Both the position numbers and the translations under genes were made by a program. From Streptomyces sp. NBC_00287 (GTDB lineage: Bacteria > Actinomycetota > Actinomycetes > Streptomycetales > Streptomycetaceae): a stretch of DNA of 64,000 nucleotides. Position 1 is the first letter of the stretch; each line of letters opens with the position of its first letter. The stretch spans positions 1,984,001 to 2,048,000 of the forward strand of contig NZ_CP108053.1 in NCBI RefSeq assembly GCF_036173105.1, given 5' to 3'. Below are positions 49,901-57,897 of this stretch, one piece after another. The notes under the pieces were generated by a model that did no database searches, had not been told where the DNA came from, and was given only the letters and a program-made list of their open reading frames with translations.

Positions 49901-52361
49901 CGTCCCCGTCGTCCAGGTCGAACCAGGTCGCCCCTCGCGGCGAGATCAGATCGGCGTAGTGCGCACCGGTTCCGGCGGTGGGGACCACGATTCCCCCGCC
50001 GACCCCGATCGACATCCCCGGATACCGCCGCGCCCCCTCGTCCGGATTCCACGCCGCCCACCGCGCCCGCCAGGGCAACGGCTCCTCCCCCACATCACAC
50101 GAGTCGGCCAGCCCCTGCGCCTTCCGGCACACCGCATGCAGCCGCAACTGGGCCCGCAGCTCGGGATTCTCTCCCCGCCCCTCCCACCACCGCAGCGACT
50201 CCTCCAGATCCCGCACCGCCTGCCCCGCCCGACGCCCCTCCGCGGTACGCAATCCGGGCAGCGCGGCGAAGAGTTGGCCGGGCTCGGCGGTCAGGACGAA
50301 CCGCGCCTCCTGCACCAGCGGATCGAGTACCCCGCCCTCCCCCGCGTGCAGCGCCAAGTACCGCCGCACATAGGGATGTTCGACGTCCCGCAATACCTCC
50401 GTCACGGTCCGCTGGATGCGCTCCGCGTCCCGTCCCTCCCGCAGGTACTCGATCAGCGCCCGGTGATACACCCGGTACACCGAGCCCCCGTCCTCCACGC
50501 TCTCGACGACATACGAGCCCGCCGCCTGCCGCAACCACACGATGTCTTCGTCGCGGTAGGAGCGGCCGGTGATCGTCGAGGCCAGGCGGGGCCAGACACC
50601 CGCCCAGGGCAGGCCCGCGCCCTGGGCGTAGGCGAGCGGGAGGAGGAGGTCGTGGGCGCGGGCCGCCTCCGGTCCCAGGCGCTGGGTGAGGTCTCGTTCC
50701 ATGGCCTCGCCCGGCAGCCGTGGGAGTTCGTCACGCCACTTCCGGTCGTGCGGATCGGGCGGGCACGGTTCGCGGGCGATCGTGCGGGCGGTGATGCGGG
50801 CCACCAGGAAGGAGCGGCCCGCGGCCTCGGCGACGGCTTCGGCGATGCCGTCCACCAGCCCGGGTGCGGCGGCGGAGAGGACGGAGTCCGGCGTGCACAG
50901 CAGCTTGCGGGCGTAGGCGCGGACGGCGTCGGGGTCGCCGTAGCACTCGGAGTCGAGGTCGATGCGCTGGGCGGTGGCGGGGAGCCGGTTCGCGATGTGC
51001 GGGCGGGCGCCCACCAACAGCCGTATGGGCAGGCGGCGTTCGGGGTCGGCAAGCGGGGTGAGGAGCTCGTCGACGGCCTCGTGCGGGGCGAGGGCCTCGT
51101 CCAGGGAGTCGATGAGGACGACGAGCGGGGCGGCCCGTGTCTGGAGGTGGGCGGTGAGCGCCCCGAGCGACTCGGCGGCGCAGCCCGCTGCCGCGGACAG
51201 AGCGTCGAGGAGCTGCCGGGTGGAGAGGTGACTGGCGTTGATCCGCTCGTCGACGGACCCGGGGGCGGGCAGCGCGGTCGGCAGTCCGGAGCGGGGCACG
51301 GACGCCGCGCGGGCCGGGTCGGTGAGGACCGCGAACAGCCCGAGCAGAGACGATTTCCCGGAGCCGGGGTCGCCGGTCACCACACACAGCCGCTCGTCCG
51401 CGCGCCCCGGCGACAGCCACTCCCTGACGTCCCCGATCGCCGCATGCCGCCCGGTGAAGTTCCACACGTCCTCGGTCGGTACGTCCGTCCCCCGCGCCCG
51501 GGGCAGGAAGAAGGCGCGCATGTCCTGTTCGCGGGCGCCGCGTTCGCGTGCTCCGAGTGCGACGATCCGGTCGATCTCCTCCAGTCGCAGTCCGTCCGCG
51601 TCGGGGATGTGGCGTGGGTTGGGGAGGAAGGCCGGGATGTCGCCGGTGGCGTGGGTCAGGGACCACACCGGGCGTTGGGCGCGCGGGACTTCGGGGTCGC
51701 TGCGGATGGCCGCCATGACGTGTTCGAGGCTGATGTGGGCGGGGGCATGGCCGGCGGTGGCCTGGCGGCGTACCGCGCGGTCGAAGGCTGCGGAGAGGGC
51801 GCCGGTGTACGCCTCCTCCTTGCGGCGGGAGGACGCGACGAGGACCAGTCCGGTGCTGCCGTGCTCGGTGACCGGCTCCCGGAAGCGGCGGGCCTCCAGC
51901 GCCCCGCGCAGGGCCGTGTCGGCGCCTTCCTCCGCGTAACAGGCGTCGATCAGCACCAGCAGCCGCTCGATCGCCGTGTCCTCCCACAGGTGGGCGACCA
52001 GATCCTCGGTGGGCAGGGCGGTGCCGCGCAGGTCGCGGGCGTCGCTGTCGTGCAGCAACAGGTAGTGGCTGCCGCTGTGTTCGGCCGTCACGCCGTGCGT
52101 GGCGAGGTACAGGACCACGTAGTCGTCCGGGTGGCGGTCGGGAGCTTTGGCGAACTGCCTCAGGGACTCCATGAGTTGGCTCCGTGTCGGGTCCAACCCC
52201 ACCCGCGCGCCCCTGACGTAACCCAGCTCCCCGAGGAACAGCTCCTCCACCCGCTGTACGTCATCAGCCAGTTCGGGTCTCTCCGCCTCCGGATGCGCCG
52301 CTACGTCCGTGACGGCGGCGGCGATCAGGAAACGGCGCGCCTCAGTCGAGACCGCATCCAT
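46944..52361 (-). CDS. Caspase-STAND NTPase-WD40 protein (1805 residues)
   Basis: Order of parts: a caspase-like peptidase (residues about 8-235) with His89 (YLATHGV) and Cys141 (LIDACYAEE) as catalytic dyad; a STAND/NACHT-type NTPase with Walker A GDPGSGKSS (330-338) and Walker B VVLIDSLDE (414-422); a helical region; and about 1000 residues of beta-propeller with repeats such as GADHTVRL, GGSDGIVRFW, GEDSQIRCWD and GGSDGTVREWT. STAND proteins with protease effectors act as sensors that oligomerise on ligand binding, so a cell-death or phage-defence role is likely (inference). The start ATG 52361 overlaps the hydrolase gene by 20 bp, so the two are coupled. Confidence 0.88.
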   Translation of the reverse strand: MDAVSTEARRFLIAAAVTDVAAHPEAERPELADDVQRVEELFLGELGYVRGARVGLDPTRSQLMESLRQFAKAPDRHPDDYVVLYLATHGVTAEHSGSHYLLLHDSDARDLRGTALPTEDLVAHLWEDTAIERLLVLIDACYAEEGADTALRGALEARRFREPVTEHGSTGLVLVASSRRKEEAYTGALSAAFDRAVRRQATAGHAPAHISLEHVMAAIRSDPEVPRAQRPVWSLTHATGDIPAFLPNPRHIPDADGLRLEEIDRIVALGARERGAREQDMRAFFLPRARGTDVPTEDVWNFTGRHAAIGDVREWLSPGRADERLCVVTGDPGSGKSSLLGLFAVLTDPARAASVPRSGLPTALPAPGSVDERINASHLSTRQLLDALSAAAGCAAESLGALTAHLQTRAAPLVVLIDSLDEALAPHEAVDELLTPLADPERRLPIRLLVGARPHIANRLPATAQRIDLDSECYGDPDAVRAYARKLLCTPDSVLSAAAPGLVDGIAEAVAEAAGRSFLVARITARTIAREPCPPDPHDRKWRDELPRLPGEAMERDLTQRLGPEAARAHDLLLPLAYAQGAGLPWAGVWPRLASTITGRSYRDEDIVWLRQAAGSYVVESVEDGGSVYRVYHRALIEYLREGRDAERIQRTVTEVLRDVEHPYVRRYLALHAGEGGVLDPLVQEARFVLTAEPGQLFAALPGLRTAEGRRAGQAVRDLEESLRWWEGRGENPELRAQLRLHAVCRKAQGLADSCDVGEEPLPWRARWAAWNPDEGARRYPGMSIGVGGGIVVPTAGTGAHYADLISPRGATWFDLDDGDVRRARRQKTTDWFSSTLTAPPQLPGLAAGLWADGHVALERGSIRTKNYTRLLHVWHADRNWVWVLPPSSALDYEPERRMPDPAAQLVVLADPDGQPGAVALRFRGGHVLVHRLGRSFHYPPPSRRQRRRLYSWEIEAWKERADRLTAEDPVALTPQGPGDRITACAGPAGLPLMTLLMGYADGRVEAFSILGRGLPDPVVTGHEGPVTHIDLATGHPQGNLLVTAGADHTVRLSSFTTGAPVRTLLTSGFSVSSLGVRRVGRQWIVAVVTADGQLHRIDLDSGRPIGLPQRVDAGSSVRLAVFDLGANACVSVQGNARGLQLYDLVTGDRLGGQVLRHSATAVCRAGGTVCVGGSDGIVRFWPTAHAADSVRVTAHEGRILALGEIHGPRGVPVLVSVGEDSQIRCWDLTRHNELWRRRVLDPGPWEVSLISCATTGRTADGRDFVVTGEHGGRVRILLLRGGMPVAEQEFTVPDIVTALSTGRVRGRDVLVVGTDSGRIVCWDVGAGRMFVYGPLPESPRWTTALALHPDGSGRLAVGGSDGTVREWTLPTCRPLGNPPRPAHVGDVCALAYTATGLVGYGADARLVSYRDGWERPMPRTAASLHATDDGLLCGDEGGQVWWLRDTPEGRRVVEALDEVRPVSAVAAVEHDGGLSVVVGSADGSLQVRDGERGELVRRLRPVGDRAVGQLAAVAWRPPGRDVRPRLFARGENGLLEYWDFGTDGTVASAGRPLVTPVPHHHPGAQLAAVPDDTGAQSLLSVAVWDSDLPRFLYPDGDGRVCIHDIARGPLPDQPCSAPGDGGTEKAELHAVRCGGRLLVLTQLSDDVIRVLDTTSRRWAAVWFRDDSLVRVFALDAPGGDELLLVGVRQSKIVPWNALRRRFTEDGERPPAHRLRKRRWLPRRGPAPEPPVTHEHGMPLRVEYAALLPGGETYAAAGDTTLCVLGTRDDTMHRTIDLPSLCTALTTGPAGELIVGTRNGPILFD

Positions 52362-53187
52362 CGGTCACCGCCCGGCCGACCTGCGGGGTATTGAGGTAGC
52401 GGGTGGCATCGTGGGCCCGGCTGCCGTTGTGGACGAGGTGACAGTCGACCCGGTCACCGAAGAGCGGACGTAAGTCCTTCACCAGGGCCACGACATCGCC
52501 CTCGTCCGCGATGTTGGTCCAGGTGCCGACACCGCCGGGCCAGGCGCCCGGCTTGCGCAGCCGGTCGTAGACGAGGTTGCGGATGCCGAGCGGCGAGCCC
52601 AGCGTCAGCAGCCCGCGCACCGGCCACTCGGGGTGGGCGCACAGCGCCTCGTAGGCGACGACACTGCCGAGGGAGTGCCCGACCACGACCCGGGTGCGGT
52701 CGGTGACGGCGGCGGCGACCCTCTCCTGTACGGCCGTCTGCACAGCGGGATCGCAGAGGTACGCGCGGACTTGCTTGAGGTCGAGGACCAGGCCGCGCAG
52801 GGCGACGCCGGCGAAGAACCGGGAGCGGCTGAGGGCATTGAGCGCGCGCTGGACCGTCTGCGGGGTGCGGGCCAGGGTCCGGGCGTCGGGTGGCAGGACG
52901 GCCTCGTCGGTGCGAGCGGCCTCGGCCCAGATCGACAGGAGGAGTTCGGTCTCGAAGCCCTCGTCGACGTCAGAGGCGTCCAGGGGCGGGTCCTGGACGG
53001 CGAGGGTGCGGCCGGGCGGGCGGAACAGATCGCCGTAGAAGACACAGCGCACCTCGTCCGCGTCGAGGGCGGACACGGTCCCGGCGCGCAGCAGGCCGTC
53101 GGCGAGCGCGGGGTGCCAGGCGGTGTGCAACTGCCGTTCCCCGGCGTACTGCTGACCGATCCCGTGGATGCAGACCACCCGAGCCAT
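52342..53187 (-). CDS. Alpha/beta-hydrolase upstream of the caspase-STAND gene
   Basis: This 281-residue protein opens MARVVCIHGIGQQYAGERQL, with HGIG as a likely oxyanion-hole strand. It carries the nucleophile elbow VVGHSLGSVVAYEA (Ser172) and a late histidine in LVHNGSRAHDATRYL. This fold covers lipases and esterases, and a membrane-damaging role is conceivable. Start ATG 53187 follows a GGGGGGACGCC site. Its 3' end overlaps the start of the caspase-STAND-WD40 gene. Codon 239 (52471-52473) is a TTA, so translation may need the bldA tRNA, delaying the pair to late growth. Confidence 0.82.
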   Translation of the reverse strand: MARVVCIHGIGQQYAGERQLHTAWHPALADGLLRAGTVSALDADEVRCVFYGDLFRPPGRTLAVQDPPLDASDVDEGFETELLLSIWAEAARTDEAVLPPDARTLARTPQTVQRALNALSRSRFFAGVALRGLVLDLKQVRAYLCDPAVQTAVQERVAAAVTDRTRVVVGHSLGSVVAYEALCAHPEWPVRGLLTLGSPLGIRNLVYDRLRKPGAWPGGVGTWTNIADEGDVVALVKDLRPLFGDRVDCHLVHNGSRAHDATRYLNTPQVGRAVTDGCGLD

Positions 53188-53253
53188 GGCGTCCCCCCAT
53201 AAGCGCCCCAAGGGTCTGATCACCTTAGCAACGGGAGGCCTCCTGGGCCCCGT

Positions 53254-53874
53254 TCAGTCCAGGACCCGTGCCAGATACGCCCGCAGCAGCTCCCGGGCCT
53301 CCGCGATGATGCGTTCGTCGCCCTCCGGGGAGACCCGGAAGGCGAGATGGACCAGGGTGTCGGCGGTTTCCACGGCGACGAGGAAGACGCGGCGCAGGTC
53401 CTCGTCGGGGGTTCGGTCGAGGTAGCCGGAGAGGAGGTCGGTGAGGCGGTCGGCCACGCGGTGGTTCGGCTCGGCCGGGCGGACGCCGACCGGTATCTGG
53501 TTGCCGAAGTCGACCAGGGAGAAGCCGGGGGCGGTCCGCTTCATCACCAGGTACTCGTCAAGTACGGCGTCCATGGCCGCCCGCCAGCCACCGCCACCGC
53601 CGACGCCCGCCAGGCGCTCGGTGACGCGCTCGGCGTAGCGGTCGAGGTTGCGCTGGGCCAGGGCGTCGGCCATCTGGCGTTTGTTGCCGAAGAAGCGGTA
53701 GACCGAGCCGATGGGGACGCCGGCGCGCTGGGCGACCGCGCGGGTGCTCAGGGCGTCGTAGCCGACCTCGTCGAGGAGGTCGGCGCAGGCGTCGAGGATC
53801 CTGGTCAGCCGTTCGGCACTGCGCCGCTGTACGGGCGCGCGGCGGAGCGAGGTCGCGTGGGGCACGGGCTTCAT
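53254..53874 (-). CDS. TetR-family regulator coupled to a lipoprotein gene
   Basis: This 206-residue repressor has a basic N-terminus, then a helix-turn-helix (STRAVAQRAGVPIGSVYRFF, about residues 44-63) and a helical ligand domain. It starts at ATG 53874 within an ATGA overlap with the lipoprotein gene stop, with GGAAAGG as ribosome site, so translation is coupled. The regulatory target is not obvious. The lipoprotein is the natural candidate. I saw no clear palindrome upstream of the pair. Confidence 0.88.
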   Translation of the reverse strand: MKPVPHATSLRRAPVQRRSAERLTRILDACADLLDEVGYDALSTRAVAQRAGVPIGSVYRFFGNKRQMADALAQRNLDRYAERVTERLAGVGGGGGWRAAMDAVLDEYLVMKRTAPGFSLVDFGNQIPVGVRPAEPNHRVADRLTDLLSGYLDRTPDEDLRRVFLVAVETADTLVHLAFRVSPEGDERIIAEARELLRAYLARVLD

Positions 53875-54482
53875 GATGCCTTTCCGGCGCGGTCCGGTGA
53901 ACCTTGCCCTCCAGTACGGACTCCGGTGGCCCCTGCACTCACCGAGGCCGTCCGGCTCGGGCTCGCCCCCGGCGCCGCCGAACCCGCCTCCGACGCCGTG
54001 ATGTCCGCCGTACTCTCGATCGGCTCCCCGTCCACCGCCCACACCGTGCCGTCGTCGGCGTACAGCCGGGCCGTGACGTGATGCGTGCCCCGGGGGACGA
54101 GCTCGGCCGGGAGCCGGTGCTCGGGGGCGCGCAGCCGGGCGATCAGGCGGCCGTCGAGATAGAGGTGCGCCAGGCCCTGTCCGGCCACCGGCATCTCCTT
54201 CGTACCGGCGGGCGAGAAGCGGAAGCCGCGGACGGTCAGGCGGACGTCCCAGCTGTCGTCGGAGTTGGGCTGCACCTCGATGCCGACCTCGGGCGCCTCG
54301 TCCTTGTCCACCTCGCGGTAGAGCCGGCCCTCCTCGTCGGCGTCGTCGAGCAGCTCACCGACCGGCGAGACCGACTCGCCGTTCCTCTGTTCCTGTGTGC
54401 CGCCCGAGCCGCAGCCCACGGATCCGGTCAGCAGCAGGACACAGACCGCGAGCGCGGCGAGCAGCGCCCGCGTCCACGACAT
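53871..54482 (-). CDS. Putative lipoprotein
   Basis: The 203-residue protein has a lipoprotein signal ([18 protein letters not shown], with Cys24 as lipid attachment). It continues with an acidic stretch and a beta-rich domain (about residues 75-150) with [18 protein letters not shown] and [12 protein letters not shown], which resemble a copper-chaperone or YHYH-like beta sandwich but are not diagnostic. The Ser/Pro-rich C-terminus looks unstructured. It shares an ATGA overlap with the TetR gene that follows. The start ATG 54482 is the only one that gives a normal signal peptide. Confidence 0.75.
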   Translation of the reverse strand: MSWTRALLAALAVCVLLLTGSVGCGSGGTQEQRNGESVSPVGELLDDADEEGRLYREVDKDEAPEVGIEVQPNSDDSWDVRLTVRGFRFSPAGTKEMPVAGQGLAHLYLDGRLIARLRAPEHRLPAELVPRGTHHVTARLYADDGTVWAVDGEPIESTADITASEAGSAAPGASPSRTASVSAGATGVRTGGQGSPDRAGKAS

Positions 54483-54599
54483 GCCCGGGAGCGTAGAACA
54501 CCGGTCCGACACTCGGATCCCCCTGAGGTCTGGTTCTGGTCGTCCGCAGTGAGGAGAAACCCGGTACGACGCGTGCACCTCTTGCGCCCATCGGGCCAC

Positions 54600-54623
54600 A
54601 ATCCTACGGTGATGCATAGGATT
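54600..54623. promoter_or_regulatory. Inverted repeat upstream of hmgA
   Basis: AATCCTA (54600-54606) and TAGGATT (54617-54623) are perfect 7-bp complements separated by 10 bp, 22 bp before the hmgA start. The GntR-type regulator encoded just downstream of hmgA is the natural candidate binder. Binding is inferred. Confidence 0.5.
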
Positions 54624-54644
54624 ACGGATGGCGAGGGAGCGATC

Positions 54645-55961
54645 ATGAGCGGGGACGCGCGGAAGACCGCGGAGGGCCTGTCGTATCTCCAGGGGTTCGG
54701 CAATGAGCACAGCTCCGAGGCGGTGCCCGGCGCCCTTCCCGAGGGCCGCAACTCACCGCAGCGCGCACCGCTCGGGCTGTACGCGGAGCAGCTCAGCGGT
54801 TCGGCGTTCACCGAGCCGCGGGCACACAACCGCCGCTCCTGGCTGTACCGGATCCGCCCCTCGGCGGCCCACCCGGCGTTCACGCGCGTGGACAACGGCC
54901 CGATCCGCACCGCGCCCTTCACGGAGTCGGTGCCCGACCCCAACCGGCTGCGTTGGAACCCGTTGCCCGAGCCCGCGCCCGGCACCGACTTCCTGGCCGG
55001 CCTGTGGACGCTCGGCGGCAACGGCGACGCGACCCAGCGCACCGGCATGGCCGTACACCTCTACAACGCCAACGCCGCCATGGACCGCGTCTTCAGCGAC
55101 GCCGACGGCGAGCTGCTGATCGTCCCGGAGCGCGGCGGGCTGCTGCTGCGCACCGAGTTCGGGCTGCTGCACGCGGAGCCCGGGCATGTGGCGCTGATCC
55201 CGCGCGGGGTGCGCTTCCGGGTGGAGCTGCTGGACGCGACGGCCCGTGGTTACGTCTGCGAGAACTACGGCGCCCCCTTCCAGCTCCCCGACCTCGGCCC
55301 GATCGGCGCCAACGGCCTCGCCAACGCGCGGGACTTCAGGGCACCCGTCGCCGCCTACGAGGACATCGAGGGCCCGGTGGAGGTGGTCAACAAGTTCTGC
55401 GGCAACCTCTGGCGGGCGACGTACGACCACTCCCCGCTCGACGTGGTCGCCTGGCACGGCAACCATGTGCCGTACGTGTACGACCTGCGCCGCTTCAATG
55501 TCATCGGGACGATCTCGTACGACCACCCCGACCCGTCGATCTTCACGGTGCTGACCTCGCCGAGTGACACCCCCGGCCTCGCGGGCGTCGACTTCGTCGT
55601 GTTCGCGCCGCGCTGGCTGGTGGGCGAGGACACCTTCCGGCCGCCCTACTTCCACCGGAACGTGATGAGCGAGTACATGGGCCTGATCGAGGGCGCCTAC
55701 GACGCCAAGGCGGAGGGCTTCGTGCCGGGCGGGGGCTCGCTGCACAACATGATGTCGGCGCACGGCCCGGACCGGGAGACCTTCGACCGTGCGAGCGCCG
55801 CGGAGCTGAAGCCGCAGAAGATCGACGACGGGCTGGCGTTCATGTTCGAGACACGGTGGCCGGTGACGCTGACGGGGCACGCGGCCGAGGCGGAGCAGCT
55901 GCAACAGCGTTACGACGATGTGTGGCAGGGCCTGGAGCGTCACTTCCGCCCCTTGCAGTAA
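54645..55961 (+). CDS. hmgA: Homogentisate 1,2-dioxygenase
   Basis: This 438-residue cytosolic iron(II) enzyme opens the ring of homogentisate to maleylacetoacetate in phenylalanine/tyrosine breakdown. Typical segments are [13 protein letters not shown] at the N-terminus, [10 protein letters not shown], and the metal-binding [16 protein letters not shown] (His and Glu ligands) with MMSAHGPD supplying the last histidine. Length is normal for the family. Start ATG 54645 (MSGDARKT) has GAGGGAG; an upstream ATG at 54612 lies inside the inverted repeat. A GntR gene follows 27 bp downstream, the usual regulator position. Confidence 0.97.
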   Translation: MSGDARKTAEGLSYLQGFGNEHSSEAVPGALPEGRNSPQRAPLGLYAEQLSGSAFTEPRAHNRRSWLYRIRPSAAHPAFTRVDNGPIRTAPFTESVPDPNRLRWNPLPEPAPGTDFLAGLWTLGGNGDATQRTGMAVHLYNANAAMDRVFSDADGELLIVPERGGLLLRTEFGLLHAEPGHVALIPRGVRFRVELLDATARGYVCENYGAPFQLPDLGPIGANGLANARDFRAPVAAYEDIEGPVEVVNKFCGNLWRATYDHSPLDVVAWHGNHVPYVYDLRRFNVIGTISYDHPDPSIFTVLTSPSDTPGLAGVDFVVFAPRWLVGEDTFRPPYFHRNVMSEYMGLIEGAYDAKAEGFVPGGGSLHNMMSAHGPDRETFDRASAAELKPQKIDDGLAFMFETRWPVTLTGHAAEAEQLQQRYDDVWQGLERHFRPLQ

Positions 55962-55988
55962 AGATCCCCTACCGGTACGGATGGCCCC

Positions 55989-56738
55989 GTGACCTCCTTC
56001 GCCCCGGACTCCATCGTCCTCAACCGCAAGCTGCCGCTCTGGTACCAGGTGTCGCAGTCGCTGCGCGCCTCGATACTCGGCCGCCGGCCCCAGGACCCAC
56101 TGCGCCTGCCCACGGAGGAGCAGTTGGCCGGGCACTACGGCGTGAGCGTGCTGACCATGCGGCAGGCACTGAAGGAGTTGGAGGACGAGGGGCTGATCAC
56201 CCGGCACCGGCGGCGGGGCACGTTCATCGAGCCGCATGTGCAGCGGGGCGCGCCGGTGCGGCTGCTGGGCTCGGTGGACGCGATCGTGGCGCAGCAGTCG
56301 GGGATGACGACCCGGATGCTGGACCACGGGAAGGGTCCGGTCCCCGCCGAACTGGTCGAGTACTTCCCGGATCTGGGCGAGGTGGGGACGTATCACCGCC
56401 TGCGCAGCGACGAGAAGACGGGCGAGCCGACGAACCACGCCCGCAACTACGTCCGTCCCGAGCTCGCCACCCGGATCGATCTGGCGGACTTGGCGCGCTG
56501 GCCGATGACGAAGGTGCTGCGCGATGTCGTCGGCGCGGACATCAGCCGCATCACGGACACAGTGGAGGCGCGGCTGGCGGACCCGGAGACGGCTCGGCTG
56601 CTGGAAGTGCCGTTACTGAGCCCGATCTTGCACTACACGGGCATTACATACGATTCGGGCGGGCGTGTTCTGGATGTGGCGGTCATCAACTACAGGGGTG
56701 ACCGTTTCTCCTTCACGGTGACCCTCGACGCGACGTAG
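55989..56738 (+). CDS. GntR-family regulator (UTRA type) next to hmgA, with TTA codon
   Basis: This 249-residue protein has an N-terminal winged helix (LPTEEQLAGHYGVSVLTMRQAL, with recognition residues SVLTMRQAL) and a UTRA-type effector domain (about residues 90-245) with EPTNHARNYVRPELA. It is cotranscribed or adjacent to hmgA, so control of tyrosine degradation with homogentisate or maleylacetoacetate as effector is a reasonable inference. Codon 209 (56613-56615) is TTA, which makes its translation potentially bldA-dependent. GTG 55989 is the only supported start. Confidence 0.87.
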   Translation: MTSFAPDSIVLNRKLPLWYQVSQSLRASILGRRPQDPLRLPTEEQLAGHYGVSVLTMRQALKELEDEGLITRHRRRGTFIEPHVQRGAPVRLLGSVDAIVAQQSGMTTRMLDHGKGPVPAELVEYFPDLGEVGTYHRLRSDEKTGEPTNHARNYVRPELATRIDLADLARWPMTKVLRDVVGADISRITDTVEARLADPETARLLEVPLLSPILHYTGITYDSGGRVLDVAVINYRGDRFSFTVTLDAT

Positions 56739-56754
56739 ACGGCCACGTCGTACC

Positions 56755-57897
56755 ATGCCCACCGTGACGCACGACGACGCTCCGCTGCTGGCGGACCTCA
56801 TGCCGTGGTCCGTCGCACCGCTTCGGCTGGGCCGGGGGTGGCCGACGGGCCCCGACGCGGCCTGTCTGAAGGCCCGCTGGGACGCCTTCGTCAAGGCGGA
56901 GGGCCCGGACCGGGAAGTGCTGCTGGAGCCGACGCGCTCACGCACCCTGCACTCGGCCGTGGGTCAACTACCGGGCCACCCGGGGGGTACGGAGAAGCTG
57001 GTCCGCGCCTCGGGCCCGTGCCCGGAACCGGTGCGCGTGCTGCACGCCCCCTTCGACGAGCAGTGGCTGATCCCCGACCACCGCCTGATCGACGCGGCCC
57101 GCCCGGAGCTGTGGCGGGTGGCGGACGAGCACCAGACGTTCCTGGTCGAGACCCCCGACCAGCTCCTCGCCACCTCCCTCCTCCCCCTCCTCCGCCCCGG
57201 CCGCATCCGCCCCCTCTTCCGCCGCCCGGGCGGCACGGAACCGAACCTGGCACCGGGCCTGTTGGAGCACCTGGCGACTCGACTGGGCCTGACCCCCGGT
57301 CCGGCGGACGTCCTTGCCTGGGCGCTGGCGACGGCCCGCCCCGACCTCACCGTCCCCCTCACCGCGGACCCCGAACTCTGGGCGAGGGGCGTGGAGTTGG
57401 GCCATCGCACCCTCTGGCTGATGCGCCGCGACGGCGACCGCCCCAAGCTCCCCGGCGGCCGCCGCCCGTACGTACGCGCACCGCTCCCCTCCCGCCCCCT
57501 GACCCTCCACTACGACCGCGAGGACGAGGCCCTGCATCTGGACGAGGGCCGAATCTCCCCGGTACCGCCTCAGGCCTGGGACTTCGAGGTGGGCGGCGTC
57601 CGGGTCCTGGAGCAGTGGTTCACGGCACGCACCGCGGATGCAGCGGAACCGGGCACGCTGGCGGCGATCCGCCCGACGACGTGGCCGCAGACGTGGACGT
57701 CGGAACTGCTGGAGCTGATCACCGTGCTCGCGCTGCTGGCGGAACTCCAGCCGTTCCAGGAGGAGTTGACGGCCCGGATCACGGCGAGCGAGCTGCGGAA
57801 GGCGGGCGTGTTCCCGGTGCCGGAGTCGGCGCGCCGGCCGGCCTCGGTACTCGACGGCCATGAAGAGGGCCCCGAGGGGCAACTCGCGCTTCTCTAG
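56755..57897 (+). CDS. Stand-alone type ISP restriction-modification C-terminal-like protein
   Basis: This 380-residue cytosolic protein resembles the C-terminal specificity region of type ISP restriction-modification enzymes: PFDEQWLIPDHRLIDAARPELW, then NLAPGLLEHLATRLGL and LAWALATARP. No methylase, helicase or nuclease motif is present, and no such partner gene is adjacent, so it is an orphan target-recognition-like protein. Many streptomycetes carry such genes, and their role is untested. Start ATG 56755 was taken, with GTG 56764 as alternative. It lies 16 bp after the GntR gene and ends tail-to-tail with a TetR gene in CTAG. Confidence 0.7.
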   Translation: MPTVTHDDAPLLADLMPWSVAPLRLGRGWPTGPDAACLKARWDAFVKAEGPDREVLLEPTRSRTLHSAVGQLPGHPGGTEKLVRASGPCPEPVRVLHAPFDEQWLIPDHRLIDAARPELWRVADEHQTFLVETPDQLLATSLLPLLRPGRIRPLFRRPGGTEPNLAPGLLEHLATRLGLTPGPADVLAWALATARPDLTVPLTADPELWARGVELGHRTLWLMRRDGDRPKLPGGRRPYVRAPLPSRPLTLHYDREDEALHLDEGRISPVPPQAWDFEVGGVRVLEQWFTARTADAAEPGTLAAIRPTTWPQTWTSELLELITVLALLAELQPFQEELTARITASELRKAGVFPVPESARRPASVLDGHEEGPEGQLALL

